A DNA stretch of 64,000 nucleotides from an uncultured Flavobacteriales bacterium (GCA_937876195.1 CALEIK010000024.1:186001-250000); one strand, 5' to 3'; shown: positions 8,332 to 17,846, counted from the stretch's first letter. Notes: a model not told the origin generated them from the letters alone. Numbers and translations: made by a program.

Positions 8332-10092
8332 CTAAAAGGGAAAAAAGAGTGGAATAATAAACGAAGCGGCAATCCAAATAATGATGTTCAAGGGGGTGCC
8401 GACTTTTAAATAATCGTTGAATTTGTAATTGCCAGGAGCGTAGACCATGGTGTTGGTAGGATAACTCACTGGAGTCATAAAGGTAAGGGAACAAGCGAAC
8501 ATTACCGCAATTAAAAATGGTTTTTCGCTGATTTCCATGGTGGTAGCTAGACTTAGTACAATCGGAACCATTAGCGCTGCTGTTGCTTTGCTGGATAAAA
8601 CATTGGTGGACAAAAACGTAATTAAGAATATGAGACTGAGTGTAATTCTCGGATCAAGGTCGCCTAAGTTACTGAACGCAAATTCAGAAATGATATCTGC
8701 ACCGCCCGTTTTTTCCAATGCCGTACCCATCGAAAGGACCCCAGCCAACATGAAAATCACTTTCCATTCAATGGCATCGTAGGCTTCTTTGGGTTTGATG
8801 ATCGTTGTGGTGACCAATAACAAACACCCGACCATACTGCTAATCAAGATGGAGGTGATCCCCAAAGCGGCGGCGGTCACAACGCCCACGGCAATAATTA
8901 ATGCAGGGATTGCTTTTTTGTAGTTGACTTTCTTTTCTTGATGTTCCGATAAGACGATGATCAACTTCGTATCTACTAATTCACTGATTTCATCTTCCGA
9001 GGCGTAAATCATCAATAAATCGCCCTCTTTTAAGGTCACTTCCGAAATGTTGTTTTCCACCATTTCATTTCTTTGTCGAATTGCCAGCACTGTACAGCTA
9101 TAGACATTTCTAAAACTAACTTCCTTCAACGTACTTCCTGCGAGAGATGAACCAGCGGGGATAAGCGTTTCGTACAGGTGTTTATGCGTGAAATCTTGAT
9201 TATCAACTTGCATATCTCCTGAAATTGCATAGGTTCGATCTGACTTTAGCGAACTCAGCCTGTTAGGACCGATGATAATTTTAAGGCGATCGTTTTCTTC
9301 GAGTTTGGTATCACTGTCAAAGGTTGAAATAGCTTCTCCGTTGCGAATGATGGAAACAATATTGGAAGCATATTTTTGTGAAATGTCAGCTTGAGTAACT
9401 GTTTTATTGATGTCGTCATTTCCTTTGAGCAAAACTACTTCAGCAATGTATTGTTCAGGTGTAGACACTTTTTCATTTTCATTTTTTCTTTTCGGGAGCA
9501 ACAAGGGCGCAATGACGATGAGGTAAACGAATCCTATCACTAAAAGACACAGCGCCGCCAATGAAAACTCGAACATTCCAAAAGGTGCATAACCATTCTT
9601 TTGAGCAATACTGCTGACCAAGATGTTTGTTGAAGTTCCGATCAATGTACAGGTGCCACCAAACAAAGCAGCAAACGATATCGGGATAAGTAGTCTTGAC
9701 GGCGCAATTCCAGTATCTCGACACACCGAAAGCGCTATGGGAATTAAGATGGCCACAACGGCGGAATCATTGACAAAAGCAGAAAATACAGCTGAAATGG
9801 TACAGAATACAATCAATGCGAACATGAAGTGTATTTTGGCAATTCGGATGATGTGTGAACTCAATCCGTCGATGAGTCCTGTCCTAAAAATGGCACCGCT
9901 GACGACAAACATACACCCCAAGGTAATAGTAGCAGGGTGGTTGAAGCCTGAAAAACCTTCTTCGGGGTTGAGAACGCCCGAAACAATGAACAACGCCATG
10001 ATGAGTATTGACGTGGTATCAATACTAAATACATCTTTGATAAACAAAAAAATACCAATCCCAATAATCCCAATGGTGATGTATAAATCCAT
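8332..10092 (-). CDS. SLC13-family (DASS) permease with central TrkA-C domains
   Basis: A 586-residue inner-membrane transporter. The N-terminal membrane half (about 1-195) includes FVNDSAVVAILIPIAL and GGTCTLIGTSTNILV, the SNT-type signature of the CitT/SLC13 superfamily. Two RCK C-terminal (TrkA-C) regulatory domains follow at about 205-290 and 295-385. The second membrane half (about 390-586) repeats the pattern (STNVLSSKATAALMVPI). Relatives carry sulfate, dicarboxylates or other anions with sodium; the substrate cannot be read here. It forms a two-gene unit with the DUF202 gene. Confidence 0.85.
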   Translation of the reverse strand: MDLYITIGIIGIGIFLFIKDVFSIDTTSILIMALFIVSGVLNPEEGFSGFNHPATITLGCMFVVSGAIFRTGLIDGLSSHIIRIAKIHFMFALIVFCTISAVFSAFVNDSAVVAILIPIALSVCRDTGIAPSRLLIPISFAALFGGTCTLIGTSTNILVSSIAQKNGYAPFGMFEFSLAALCLLVIGFVYLIVIAPLLLPKRKNENEKVSTPEQYIAEVVLLKGNDDINKTVTQADISQKYASNIVSIIRNGEAISTFDSDTKLEENDRLKIIIGPNRLSSLKSDRTYAISGDMQVDNQDFTHKHLYETLIPAGSSLAGSTLKEVSFRNVYSCTVLAIRQRNEMVENNISEVTLKEGDLLMIYASEDEISELVDTKLIIVLSEHQEKKVNYKKAIPALIIAVGVVTAAALGITSILISSMVGCLLLVTTTIIKPKEAYDAIEWKVIFMLAGVLSMGTALEKTGGADIISEFAFSNLGDLDPRITLSLIFLITFLSTNVLSSKATAALMVPIVLSLATTMEISEKPFLIAVMFACSLTFMTPVSYPTNTMVYAPGNYKFNDYLKVGTPLNIIIWIAASFIIPLFFPF

Positions 10093-10366
10093 TTATTAAA
10101 TCGTTTTAAGCCTGAGCCGTAAATTTATGGTTAAATGTAGTAATTCTCTTGCTTAAGCTGAACTCAGTGGTTAATATTTAATATAAGGGGTAGCTTTTAG
10201 CATCCCTAGGTACTTCTTATCTCATTCGAGAACTGAATTCTTTAAAATAATAAAAAATTTGGAGTTGGACAGCGTAACAATCGAAGGTCTTAATAAAGGA
10301 GGCCTGTTGTCTGAAGTCTGCCCGTTTGGAAAAAGTAGGAGTAGTGGATTCAATAGCTGTTACGAA

Positions 10367-10585
10367 CTATGTATCTGCGGTCTTATTTTCTATGAGGTTT
10401 AGGCCGTAGGTATAGTTTGTAGAAAAAATTATATCGTTGCAATCAAAATGTTTTACGCTTCCGTCTTTTACCAGTGTAACTACCCAACAGGTATTTTGAT
10501 GCATCCCGTAGTCGATAACGAAAAGTGCTTGCCCTGTGCCCAAAGGGGTTTCTACTAAGAGTGAAGGATCTAATTGAAGTATCAT
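10367..10585 (-). CDS. Small conserved-looking protein, possible SH3-like fold
   Basis: A 72-residue protein with the core TPLGTGQALFVIDYGM and WVVTLVKDGSVKHFDCNDI. Alternating hydrophobic strands and turns suggest a small SH3-like beta barrel. The start ATG at 10585 follows an A-rich stretch. No family name is known to me, and the codon pattern looks coding. It stands alone between the transporter and the stress cluster. Confidence 0.55.
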   Translation of the reverse strand: MILQLDPSLLVETPLGTGQALFVIDYGMHQNTCWVVTLVKDGSVKHFDCNDIIFSTNYTYGLNLIENKTADT

Positions 10586-10795
10586 GTTGTTCAGTTATCT
10601 AGTAATCAATAAAATAAAATGTCAGGGAAAGTCCGTTAAAGGATAGGGGGTATTGGGCTCGTTTGCCCGTTCCTTGTCCATGAATAGAAGATTAGAATAG
10701 GTTCAAGTTTCATATTACCTAATTACCGTTGCCCATCTAAAAAACCTTAAAGGATCCTCCCTGACACTATTATCACACATAATCAATTCAATGAT

Positions 10796-11254
10796 CTATG
10801 CGTCTACGACTGCATTACGCAATATTTTTATATGCTCATGATCACCTTTTATTAATGATTTCTGAGCGACAATCATAGAAAGTTGTTCTGTATTTAAATG
10901 TTCTGACTCATTCGCAATGGCGTGATCATACGTCTCAATTGCAGCGTCTTCTCCAAACTCACAAGAGTTGAGAATTGTTTTGCGATCCTTACCTGTAATA
11001 GCCGCCTTAAGATCCATCCACACTCGGAAGAATTTTCCTGATGTGGTTGTACCTTCAGTTTCCTGACCACCCAATGCGTTTACTTCAGCAACTAATTCTT
11101 GTTTGCATTTTTGGCTTGTTGCCATGAACTGTGCGAACACGATTTTCAAATCGAGTTCTTTCGTTTCTTTTGACGCTGTTGAGTATCCCTCAATTCTATC
11201 GTTGTTGATCGTAATGAGTGCGTTTAACGCCTCAATTGTTTCTTCATTTTTCAT
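10796..11254 (-). CDS. PA2169/DUF2383 four-helix-bundle protein
   Basis: A 152-residue soluble helical protein of the ferritin-like DUF2383 family. Hallmarks are the N-terminal IEALNALITINNDRIEGY and GKDRKTILNSCEFGEDAAIETYDHA in the second half. It is the last gene of a run of five stress-type genes read leftward, 7 bp after the DUF5670-like gene. The function of the family is not established; related four-helix proteins are linked to oxidative or general stress. Confidence 0.82.
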   Translation of the reverse strand: MKNEETIEALNALITINNDRIEGYSTASKETKELDLKIVFAQFMATSQKCKQELVAEVNALGGQETEGTTTSGKFFRVWMDLKAAITGKDRKTILNSCEFGEDAAIETYDHAIANESEHLNTEQLSMIVAQKSLIKGDHEHIKILRNAVVDA

Positions 11255-11261
11255 ATTGTTC

Positions 11262-11450
11262 TTATTTAATGTTATTTGTTTTTATTTTTCTGGTGTAATC
11301 CTTACCAGTAATGATGTAATTGTTAACACATGCAACGATAACTGCTAACACTAGGATTGCGTGAATAATTGCTCCCACACTGTAGACAAAATAGCCTACT
11401 CCCCAAGCGATGACCAGAACTATAGCGAATAAATACACTATATTTCCCAT
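11262..11450 (-). CDS. Lmo0937/DUF5670-like small membrane protein
   Basis: A 62-residue protein with two membrane helices (MGNIVYLFAIVLVIAWGVGYF and then HAILVLAVIVACVNNY) and a short basic tail. ATG at 11450 is preferred over 11474 because it matches the family's M-x-N-hydrophobic start. Family members are commonly found beside stress genes, as here, between DUF2383 and DUF892 genes. Confidence 0.7.
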   Translation of the reverse strand: MGNIVYLFAIVLVIAWGVGYFVYSVGAIIHAILVLAVIVACVNNYIITGKDYTRKIKTNNIK

Positions 11451-11501
11451 GATGCTTTGTTTTAAACTATCCACGTTTTCAAGTTGTTGCAGCTTCTGAA
11501 C

Positions 11502-12035
11502 TTATTTTGATTCAGCTTGTCCTGCTGCTTCACGATTAATCGATTCAGCAATTTCAGAGAGTTTGATATCAGCCACTTTTTCTTCGTCAAGAGTTTCCTG
11601 CAACAATGCTTCAGCATCGTCTTCGCCCAATGCTTTTGCAAAAGCACAAAGTGTTCCGTAGGTTGCAATTTCGTAGTGTTCTACTTTTTGTCCAGCCGAA
11701 ATAATTCCCGCATCGCACATCGCGCCTGGTTCAGATGATTCCATGATAGAATCAGCTTCTTTCAACAGACCTTCCATTGCATCACATTTTTTACCGACAG
11801 GCTTTTTATCTATGCAGTCAAAAACTTCTTTCAAGCGTTCCACTTGTTTTTCGGTTTCTTCTAAATGCGATTTTAATGCATCAGTTAGTTTCTTCGAAGA
11901 GGCATTTTCAATCATTTTTGGAAGAGCTTTGACCAATGCATTTTCAGCCCAGTAAATGTCTTTCAGTTGATCTTCAAACAAACTCATAAGTTGAGATGAC
12001 TCCACTGCAACACTTGTTGTATTTTCACTTTTCAT
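11502..12035 (-). CDS. DUF892 / YciE-YciF ferritin-like protein
   Basis: A 177-residue ferritin-like protein. The family start LMSLFEDQLKDIYWAENAL is present, as are the acidic metal-site helices KSHLEETEKQVERL and GQKVEHYEIATYGTL, then LGEDDAEALLQETLDEEK. This is the usual order of E/H ligands for a di-iron centre, so a structural or ferroxidase-like stress role is likely. In enterobacteria, YciE/YciF belong to the general stress regulon. It lies 21 bp after the DUF4142 gene. Confidence 0.88.
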   Translation of the reverse strand: MKSENTTSVAVESSQLMSLFEDQLKDIYWAENALVKALPKMIENASSKKLTDALKSHLEETEKQVERLKEVFDCIDKKPVGKKCDAMEGLLKEADSIMESSEPGAMCDAGIISAGQKVEHYEIATYGTLCAFAKALGEDDAEALLQETLDEEKVADIKLSEIAESINREAAGQAESK

Positions 12036-12056
12036 ATTTTCTAATTTTAAATTGTG

Positions 12057-12647
12057 TTACATTTTATCGCATTGCTTTTGACATTCAATCGAGTGATCAA
12101 GATGACTACGCAAGGTAGGCAGTGATGATCTTGCCCAATTTTTAATCTCTTCATCGGAGCGATCCGTCGATGCTTTTTCAAACGATTCAATGGCATCTTC
12201 ATGTCCGTCTACCATCATTTCAGCATACGCCTTGTCAAAATCCTTTCCTGATTTTTTATCCAGTTTTGAGTAAGCATCTTTTGTATCTTCTGTGATTGAG
12301 GTTGGAATTGAGATGTCCTTGTTTTTAGCAAGTACAATTAAAACCTTGTGCGATTTCGTGTGCCCTTCTTCCATCATTTTCCCTAATTCCTTTACGTGAG
12401 ATGATGTTCCTTTTTGCTGAGCCAATTTTCCTAACTTGATTTCTTTCAGGTTCCTTTCAGCTGCATTGACAAGGAATTGTGCATCTTTCTCGTTTGCTTT
12501 CTCGTCAAATTTTTCATCGTTGTACTCTTCAGCGATTTCTTTTGTGTCTTCCTGTCCTTGGCTGTCGTTGCATGAAGCAATCAGCAAAACTGTTGCAACA
12601 GCACTTAACAGTAACCATGATGCTCTAATAGAATTAATTCTTTTCAT
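12057..12647 (-). CDS. DUF4142 family lipoprotein
   Basis: A 196-residue exported protein with a lipobox-like end (LLIASC, about residue 26). The mature domain is helical and acidic, with DAQFLVNAAERNLKEIKLGKLAQ and HTKSHKVLIVLAKNK typical of the ferritin-like DUF4142 family, and HLDHSIECQKQC at the end. The function of the family is unknown. It lies second in the stress-type run, 36 bp after the glycine-zipper gene. Confidence 0.82.
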   Translation of the reverse strand: MKRINSIRASWLLLSAVATVLLIASCNDSQGQEDTKEIAEEYNDEKFDEKANEKDAQFLVNAAERNLKEIKLGKLAQQKGTSSHVKELGKMMEEGHTKSHKVLIVLAKNKDISIPTSITEDTKDAYSKLDKKSGKDFDKAYAEMMVDGHEDAIESFEKASTDRSDEEIKNWARSSLPTLRSHLDHSIECQKQCDKM

Positions 12648-12683
12648 TTTGTCTTTTTTTAGTTGTTATTTATAATTGAAATT

Positions 12684-13238
12684 TTACTTGTAGATTTCTT
12701 CTCCCTTGTTCGAACGCCAATCGTTTTCAAAGTAGTTGGCATCTTCTTCGTTACGCGGACGAACGCCAATTACAATGTTTCCGTTTTTGATTCCTGATTC
12801 GTACAGCTTGGCGCGTGCTTCAGGAATTCCTGAACCGACAAGTGCTCCAATGATTCCACCTGTAATACCACCTGCACCAGCGCCTGCTAAACCTGCAGCA
12901 ATAGGACCAGCAATGATAATTCCGAGTCCTGGGATCGCCACACTTGTTCCAATCGCAGCGATAACGCCTACAATGGCACCAACAGTTCCACCAATTGCAG
13001 ATCCTTTTCCTGCACCTTCGGCAGCTTTGGTTCCTATTTCAGTTTCTTCGACTCCGTCAGTAAAATGCTTTTTACGCGTTTCGTCAGACATTACTAAGTT
13101 GATGTCCTCTTTTGCGTAACCTTTCTCTTGCAATGTGTTGTAAGCACTTTCTGTGCTCTCTCTGTCGCGGAACATTCCAGTTAACATAGTACGTTCTGCT
13201 GTCAAGTTATCGGACGTTTGATTTTCATTTTCTTTCAT
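12684..13238 (-). CDS. Glycine-zipper general-stress-like protein
   Basis: A 184-residue protein. The N-terminal part (about 18-55, MLTGMFRDRESTESAYNTL then INLVMSDETR) resembles the GSP17M/YflT-type stress domain. The centre (about 75-145) is a long Gly/Ala-rich segment with two hydrophobic stretches of the glycine-zipper kind (GSAIGGTVGAIVGVIAA, AGAGAGGITGGIIGALVG). The tail holds GNIVIGVRPRNEEDANYFEN. It is the first gene of the run, so its upstream region (13239-13340) probably carries the cluster promoter; no clear consensus box was found there. Confidence 0.75.
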   Translation of the reverse strand: MKENENQTSDNLTAERTMLTGMFRDRESTESAYNTLQEKGYAKEDINLVMSDETRKKHFTDGVEETEIGTKAAEGAGKGSAIGGTVGAIVGVIAAIGTSVAIPGLGIIIAGPIAAGLAGAGAGGITGGIIGALVGSGIPEARAKLYESGIKNGNIVIGVRPRNEEDANYFENDWRSNKGEEIYK

Positions 13239-13692
13239 GTTGATTATATTTTAAATTGTGAGTGATTCATTTATTTTACAAAGGTGATGAACTTAAAAGC
13301 CAATGGTGTTGCACAGTTTTGGATAGATGTTGCAAGATTCACAGATTTGTCTTTGAATAAAATCAAATGATTTAAATGAGATTAGCGCACTTTATCGGAA
13401 AGTACGGAAGTCGAAATTAAGGAGATAAGATCAGTAAGACAGGTGATGTTTTTTACTGAGGAGTGGAGGAGGGCATGCTGCTACGCGCGAATTGTTAGAC
13501 AGTGTCTGTTTGGTGAATTTGGCATCATTGGAAGAAGCCTGAGAAAAAGAGAAGGAACCTTATTCGACACGCATTCAGTTGAATTAGCAAAGAAACTGGG
13601 TAATGCGAAGAGACCCTCGAATGGGAAGAAAAGCATCACAACCACTTACACGTGGTTTAATTTAGCGGAGCTGTCTAATCGATTTCAAAAGG
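13239..13692. other. Intergenic gap without a supported gene
   Basis: About 450 bp. The part next to 13238 should contain the promoter of the stress cluster, but only a near-match (CACCTTTG on the minus strand) was found. A 130-codon frame beginning at 13443 has no recognisable domain and runs into the oppositely oriented glycosidase-like gene, so it was not accepted. Confidence 0.5.
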
Positions 13693-15120
13693 TTATTTCT
13701 TACTCCGCATTCTTAACAATATATTATACTTTAAACCGTCATAAGATGATTTTACTTGATAAATTATGTATTCAGCTGTGTCAGTCTGTATTAATTCAAA
13801 GTTCCCTCCCATGTGTTCATTTTCATATTTGTTAGAATAATCATTTACAAAGATAGGGTTATTGATATGGGGTGTAAAAGTGTTACCACCATTTGTAGAA
13901 AGGTAAACTCCGAGTTGAGCATCATCAACATTCCCTGATTTATCTAAATACATTCTCTTCGTTACATAATGATGCCAAGCCCCCATTTTAAATTTCTTAA
14001 CACCTGCTACCATTAGCAAAATACTGTCACCTCTAATTTCAATATGGTTTGGTTCTGTGCAACCGATGGCACTTCTCCAACCATAATGCTGATCTAATAC
14101 AGGGTTTTTAACCGAATTAGTCCATTTAATTAAATCTTTTGAAAAAGCCATTCCTATTCTTTCATGCCCTTCGGAATTTCTTCCATCATAAAACAAAATA
14201 AATCCATCTTTATATTTTTCAATTTTCGCGTAAAAAACGGACTCATCATTCCAACTACCTTTTCGATCTGGTGATAGGATAGGGTTTTTAGATATTTCGA
14301 AAGGCCCGAGCAAAGATGAGTCAGACGTTGCTATTCCAATATGTCTTTTCCCATCAGCGCTATACCCGTCTAAAAATATATACCACCTATTGTTATAACG
14401 AACAATGTCAGAGACATATGGAGTTTGTTTGATTTTGCCTGTTTTGTCTCTTCCAGCCCAAATGCACTTTTCGAAATCAAATGGAGTTAATATAGGATCA
14501 CCCCCATTTGCTGCTTCCCAGTTGACTAAATCATCCGAAATAGCTGCATATATTTGTACTTTTGAGGTGTCACACTCATGTACTATCATTACCCATTTTC
14601 TTACTAAACTATCGTATACAACGGATGAAAAACCTATGCTTTCACCACTAAATTGAGGCCATATTTTAGGATTAATTATAGGCTTTTTCACAATGTTTTT
14701 AAACCCAGAAGGTGAAGTGTTCCAAAAAACGATTCTTTGATTTTTACTGGGAAAGCCGTTTCCTCTTTTTAGTTTTCCAAGATATATTTTACCATTTTTA
14801 GATGCAATTTTTTTTATCTGTCTAATATTTTCTACCCCTGCATCATATAAGGGTTTATTGCTACCCCATCCGATTACCCAGTTTTCAGTTATCAGAGAAT
14901 CTAAAAAAAGACTTCCTTCATCTTTAATGAAGATGCTAGAATCTTTAACTTCAAATTCTTCTACCACAATATAACTACCCTCAATTGTATTGTCCAGTTC
15001 ATAATTTAAAATCATACAGGGTTTTGAGAGCGTAAAATTGAAATCCTTTTTTTCAATTTTCTCTGAACATGAAAAAACGAGTATCAGTATAAAAATTAAA
15101 GGAATGTGTGCTTTTTTCAT
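13693..15120 (-). CDS. Glycosidase-like five-bladed beta-propeller lipoprotein
   Basis: A 475-residue protein with a lipoprotein signal (LVFSCSEK, Cys 18). The body has repeated blades of the GH43/GH32/GH130 clan type: AISDDLVNWEAANGG, then RYNNRWYIFLDGYSADGKRH, GIATSDSSLLGPFEISKNP, GFILFYDGRNSEGHERIG and AFSKDLIKWTNSVKNP. Alternating W and D/E residues at blade ends are consistent with a glycan-active site, but the catalytic acids cannot be assigned by eye. The gene looks more AT-rich than its neighbours and has no partner transporter, so acquisition by transfer is possible. Confidence 0.65.
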   Translation of the reverse strand: MKKAHIPLIFILILVFSCSEKIEKKDFNFTLSKPCMILNYELDNTIEGSYIVVEEFEVKDSSIFIKDEGSLFLDSLITENWVIGWGSNKPLYDAGVENIRQIKKIASKNGKIYLGKLKRGNGFPSKNQRIVFWNTSPSGFKNIVKKPIINPKIWPQFSGESIGFSSVVYDSLVRKWVMIVHECDTSKVQIYAAISDDLVNWEAANGGDPILTPFDFEKCIWAGRDKTGKIKQTPYVSDIVRYNNRWYIFLDGYSADGKRHIGIATSDSSLLGPFEISKNPILSPDRKGSWNDESVFYAKIEKYKDGFILFYDGRNSEGHERIGMAFSKDLIKWTNSVKNPVLDQHYGWRSAIGCTEPNHIEIRGDSILLMVAGVKKFKMGAWHHYVTKRMYLDKSGNVDDAQLGVYLSTNGGNTFTPHINNPIFVNDYSNKYENEHMGGNFELIQTDTAEYIIYQVKSSYDGLKYNILLRMRSKK

Positions 15121-15306
15121 AATGTTTGGTAACTTACTTATAACCGCTACAAATTAAACAAAAACTTCTTATACCCAATACACGTTGGAGCGCTAAACAG
15201 ATGGTCTGGTTTCGTTTCATTTTTCATTAGCCCTAGCCGATAGTGAGGCCGATCGTGTAAAACTAGATTGCATCTCCACCAATATTGTCTTACCTTTGTG
15301 GGCGAT

Positions 15307-15339
15307 TTTGGGCTATAACTAAAATATAGCCGATATTTG
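15307..15339 (+). promoter_or_regulatory. Promoter-like boxes upstream of the MBL-rhodanese gene
   Basis: TTTG at 15307-15310, a 21-base spacer and GATATTTG at 15332-15339 (one mismatch to TAnnTTTG). The ATG follows 17 bases later. This is a reasonable Bacteroidota-type promoter. Confidence 0.5.
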
Positions 15340-15356
15340 TACTAAGAAATAAGCGT

Positions 15357-16757
15357 ATGATTGTAGAACAACTCTATACAAAGTGCCTAGCAGAGGCGGC
15401 ATATTACATTGAGAGCAAGGGAGAAGTGGCAATAATTGACCCATTGAGAGAGACTGCACCGTACCTTGAAATGGCGCAAGCGAATGGTGCGAAAATCAAG
15501 TATATTTTTGAAACGCATTTTCATGCAGATTTCGTTTCGGGGCATATCGATTTAGCGAAGAAAACAGGCGCAGCGATTGTATACGGTCCAACGGCTGTAA
15601 CTGGATTTGATGCCATCATCGCCGAAGACTATCAGGAATTTAAAATTGGTGATGTGACGTTAAAAGTGTTGCACACACCGGGACATACACCCGAATCAGT
15701 GACGTATTTGTTGATTGATGAAAACGGAAAGGAAACGGCTATTTTTACAGGAGACACCTTGTTTTTAGGCGATGTTGGTCGACCAGATTTGGCGATTAAA
15801 TCGGATTTGACGCAAGATGATTTGGCTGGAATGCTGTTTGATTCACTTCGAAATAAAATTATGCCTTTGCAGGATGAAATTACCGTGTACCCAGCGCATG
15901 GTGCTGGTTCGGCGTGTGGAAAGAACATGAGTTCTGAAACGGTTGGAACATTGGGTGAACAAAAGAAAACGAATTATGCGTTGCGCGCGGACATGACCAA
16001 AGAAGAGTTCATAAAAGAAGTCACAACGGACATTCCCCCGCCACCGCAGTATTTCCCGAAAAATGCACAACTCAACAAACAAGGGTATGATTCCTTCGAT
16101 GAGGTGTTGAAGCAAGGAAACACACCATTGTCGCTGGAAGAATTCAACCAAGCAGTAAACGATGGAGCATTGATCTTGGACGTACGCACACAAGCCGATT
16201 TCATCAAAGGATTTATTCCAAACTCTTTGTTTATTGGATTGAACGGAACGTTTGCCATGTGGGTCGGTGCGTTGGTGACAGACATCCACCAAAAAATTGT
16301 GTTGGTCGTTCCAGAAGGACAAGAGGAAGAAGCGGTAACGCGTTTATCGCGGGTTGGTTATGACAACACCATTGGTTATTTGAAAGGAGGAATTGAAACC
16401 TATGTAAAAAGTGGAAATCAATTGAATACGATTACCTCCATCAGTGCAGATGCGCTAGTTGGAGTTGCGAATGAAGCAACAATTATCGACGTGAGAAAAC
16501 CGGGAGAATACACTTCGGAACATGTCGTGAACGCTGAAAATTTACCGTTGGATTTCTTAGAGGATAATTACGATAAACTCGACAAGAACACCGAATACCA
16601 CATTCATTGCGCAGGTGGTTACCGTTCTGTGATTGCGATTTCTATGCTGATGCAGCAGGGATTTACCAAATTGATTGATGTCGCTGGTGGATATGGAGCG
16701 ATAAAGAATACAGGGATCGAAAAAACAAACTATGTCTGCCCAACTACATTGAAGTAA
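15357..16757 (+). CDS. MBL-fold hydrolase with two rhodanese domains
   Basis: A 466-residue cytosolic protein. Residues about 1-240 are a metallo-beta-lactamase fold of the persulfide-dioxygenase (ETHE1/Blh) type: the metal motif THFHADF (His 54, His 56, Asp 58), HTPGHTPES and the later Asp in FTGDTLFLGD. Two rhodanese domains follow. The first (about 260-355) has no cysteine in the active loop (VVPEGQE), so it is catalytically dead. The second (about 365-460) has Cys 418 in HCAGGYRS. The family oxidises glutathione or coenzyme persulfide, or transfers sulfane sulfur. It lies 21 bp before dusB. Confidence 0.88.
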   Translation: MIVEQLYTKCLAEAAYYIESKGEVAIIDPLRETAPYLEMAQANGAKIKYIFETHFHADFVSGHIDLAKKTGAAIVYGPTAVTGFDAIIAEDYQEFKIGDVTLKVLHTPGHTPESVTYLLIDENGKETAIFTGDTLFLGDVGRPDLAIKSDLTQDDLAGMLFDSLRNKIMPLQDEITVYPAHGAGSACGKNMSSETVGTLGEQKKTNYALRADMTKEEFIKEVTTDIPPPPQYFPKNAQLNKQGYDSFDEVLKQGNTPLSLEEFNQAVNDGALILDVRTQADFIKGFIPNSLFIGLNGTFAMWVGALVTDIHQKIVLVVPEGQEEEAVTRLSRVGYDNTIGYLKGGIETYVKSGNQLNTITSISADALVGVANEATIIDVRKPGEYTSEHVVNAENLPLDFLEDNYDKLDKNTEYHIHCAGGYRSVIAISMLMQQGFTKLIDVAGGYGAIKNTGIEKTNYVCPTTLK

Positions 16758-16778
16758 GCAGCGCTCAACAAAAAGATT

Positions 16779-17771
16779 TTGGCAAAAATACGTGATATAG
16801 AACTGGGGGATTTCCCGCTATTGCTTGCTCCGATGGAGGATGTAAGCGATCCACCTTTTCGTGCGTTGTGCAAACAACACGGCGCTGACCTCATGTATAC
16901 GGAGTTCATTTCATCGGAAGGATTGATTCGCGATGCGGCAAAAAGCGTTCAGAAATTGGACATTTTTGAGTACGAACGCCCAGTTGGAATTCAAATTTTT
17001 GGTTCTGACATCGACAGTATGATTCAGGCGACGCAACTAACAGAACAGGCAAATCCGGATATCATCGACATCAATTATGGCTGTCCCGTAAAGAAGGTAG
17101 CGTGCAAAGGTGCTGGTGCTGGAATTCTCCAAGACATTCCTAAAATGGTCGCAATGACCGCCGAAATTGTGAAGGCGACGAAGTTACCTGTGACAGTAAA
17201 AACACGCTTAGGTTGGGACGATGATACGAAGTACGTGGTGGAAGTCGCTGAGCGATTGCAAGACGTCGGTATTGAAGGAATTTCCATTCACGGAAGAACC
17301 CGAAAGCAAATGTACAAGGGCGCAGCGGACTGGACGTTAATCGCAGAGATTAAGAACAATCCACGCATGCACATTCCCGTTTTTGGAAATGGCGACATCG
17401 ACACACCTGAGAAAGCAGTTGAATACAAAAACAAGTACGGCGTTGATGGTGTGATGATCGGTCGCGCTAGTATTGGCTATCCGTGGGTGTTTAACGAGAT
17501 CAAACACTTTGTAAAAACGGGCGAGCACCTTGACAAACCTAGTGTACAAGACCGCGTTGATGCAGCATTGCAACATTTGGAAATGAGTGTAAAGTGGAAA
17601 GGGGAGACCCTTGGCGTTGTCGAAATGAAACGTCACTACACCAATTATTTCAAGGGAATTGGACACTTCAAGGAGCAACGCATGAAATTGGTCACGTCAT
17701 TTGACCTTCAAGAAGTGCGCGAAACGCTTCTAAAAATCAAAGAAAACTCAGACGAATACTATTTCGTGTAA
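16779..17771 (+). CDS. dusB: tRNA-dihydrouridine synthase B
   Basis: A 330-residue flavoenzyme that reduces uridines in the tRNA D-loop. Family motifs are LAPMEDVSDPPFR, MYTEFISSEGL, DINYGCPVKKVACKGAGAG (with the catalytic Cys), TVKTRLGWDD, SIHGRTRKQMYKG and FGNGDI followed by DGVMIGRASIG. Length is typical. The start is TTG at 16779; no ATG lies near. It follows the MBL-rhodanese gene closely and is probably cotranscribed. Confidence 0.92.
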   Translation: MAKIRDIELGDFPLLLAPMEDVSDPPFRALCKQHGADLMYTEFISSEGLIRDAAKSVQKLDIFEYERPVGIQIFGSDIDSMIQATQLTEQANPDIIDINYGCPVKKVACKGAGAGILQDIPKMVAMTAEIVKATKLPVTVKTRLGWDDDTKYVVEVAERLQDVGIEGISIHGRTRKQMYKGAADWTLIAEIKNNPRMHIPVFGNGDIDTPEKAVEYKNKYGVDGVMIGRASIGYPWVFNEIKHFVKTGEHLDKPSVQDRVDAALQHLEMSVKWKGETLGVVEMKRHYTNYFKGIGHFKEQRMKLVTSFDLQEVRETLLKIKENSDEYYFV

Positions 17772-17846
17772 ATCTTTCATTTACTGACTTTCGTCATAGT
17801 AGTTAGGTTGAAACCTACCGAAATTTGTACCCTAAAACGAAGAAAT

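Noticed and set aside
13443..13835. A 130-codon plus-strand frame in a gap
   Set aside because: No domain or signal is visible and it overlaps the well-supported glycosidase-like gene on the other strand. It is probably chance.
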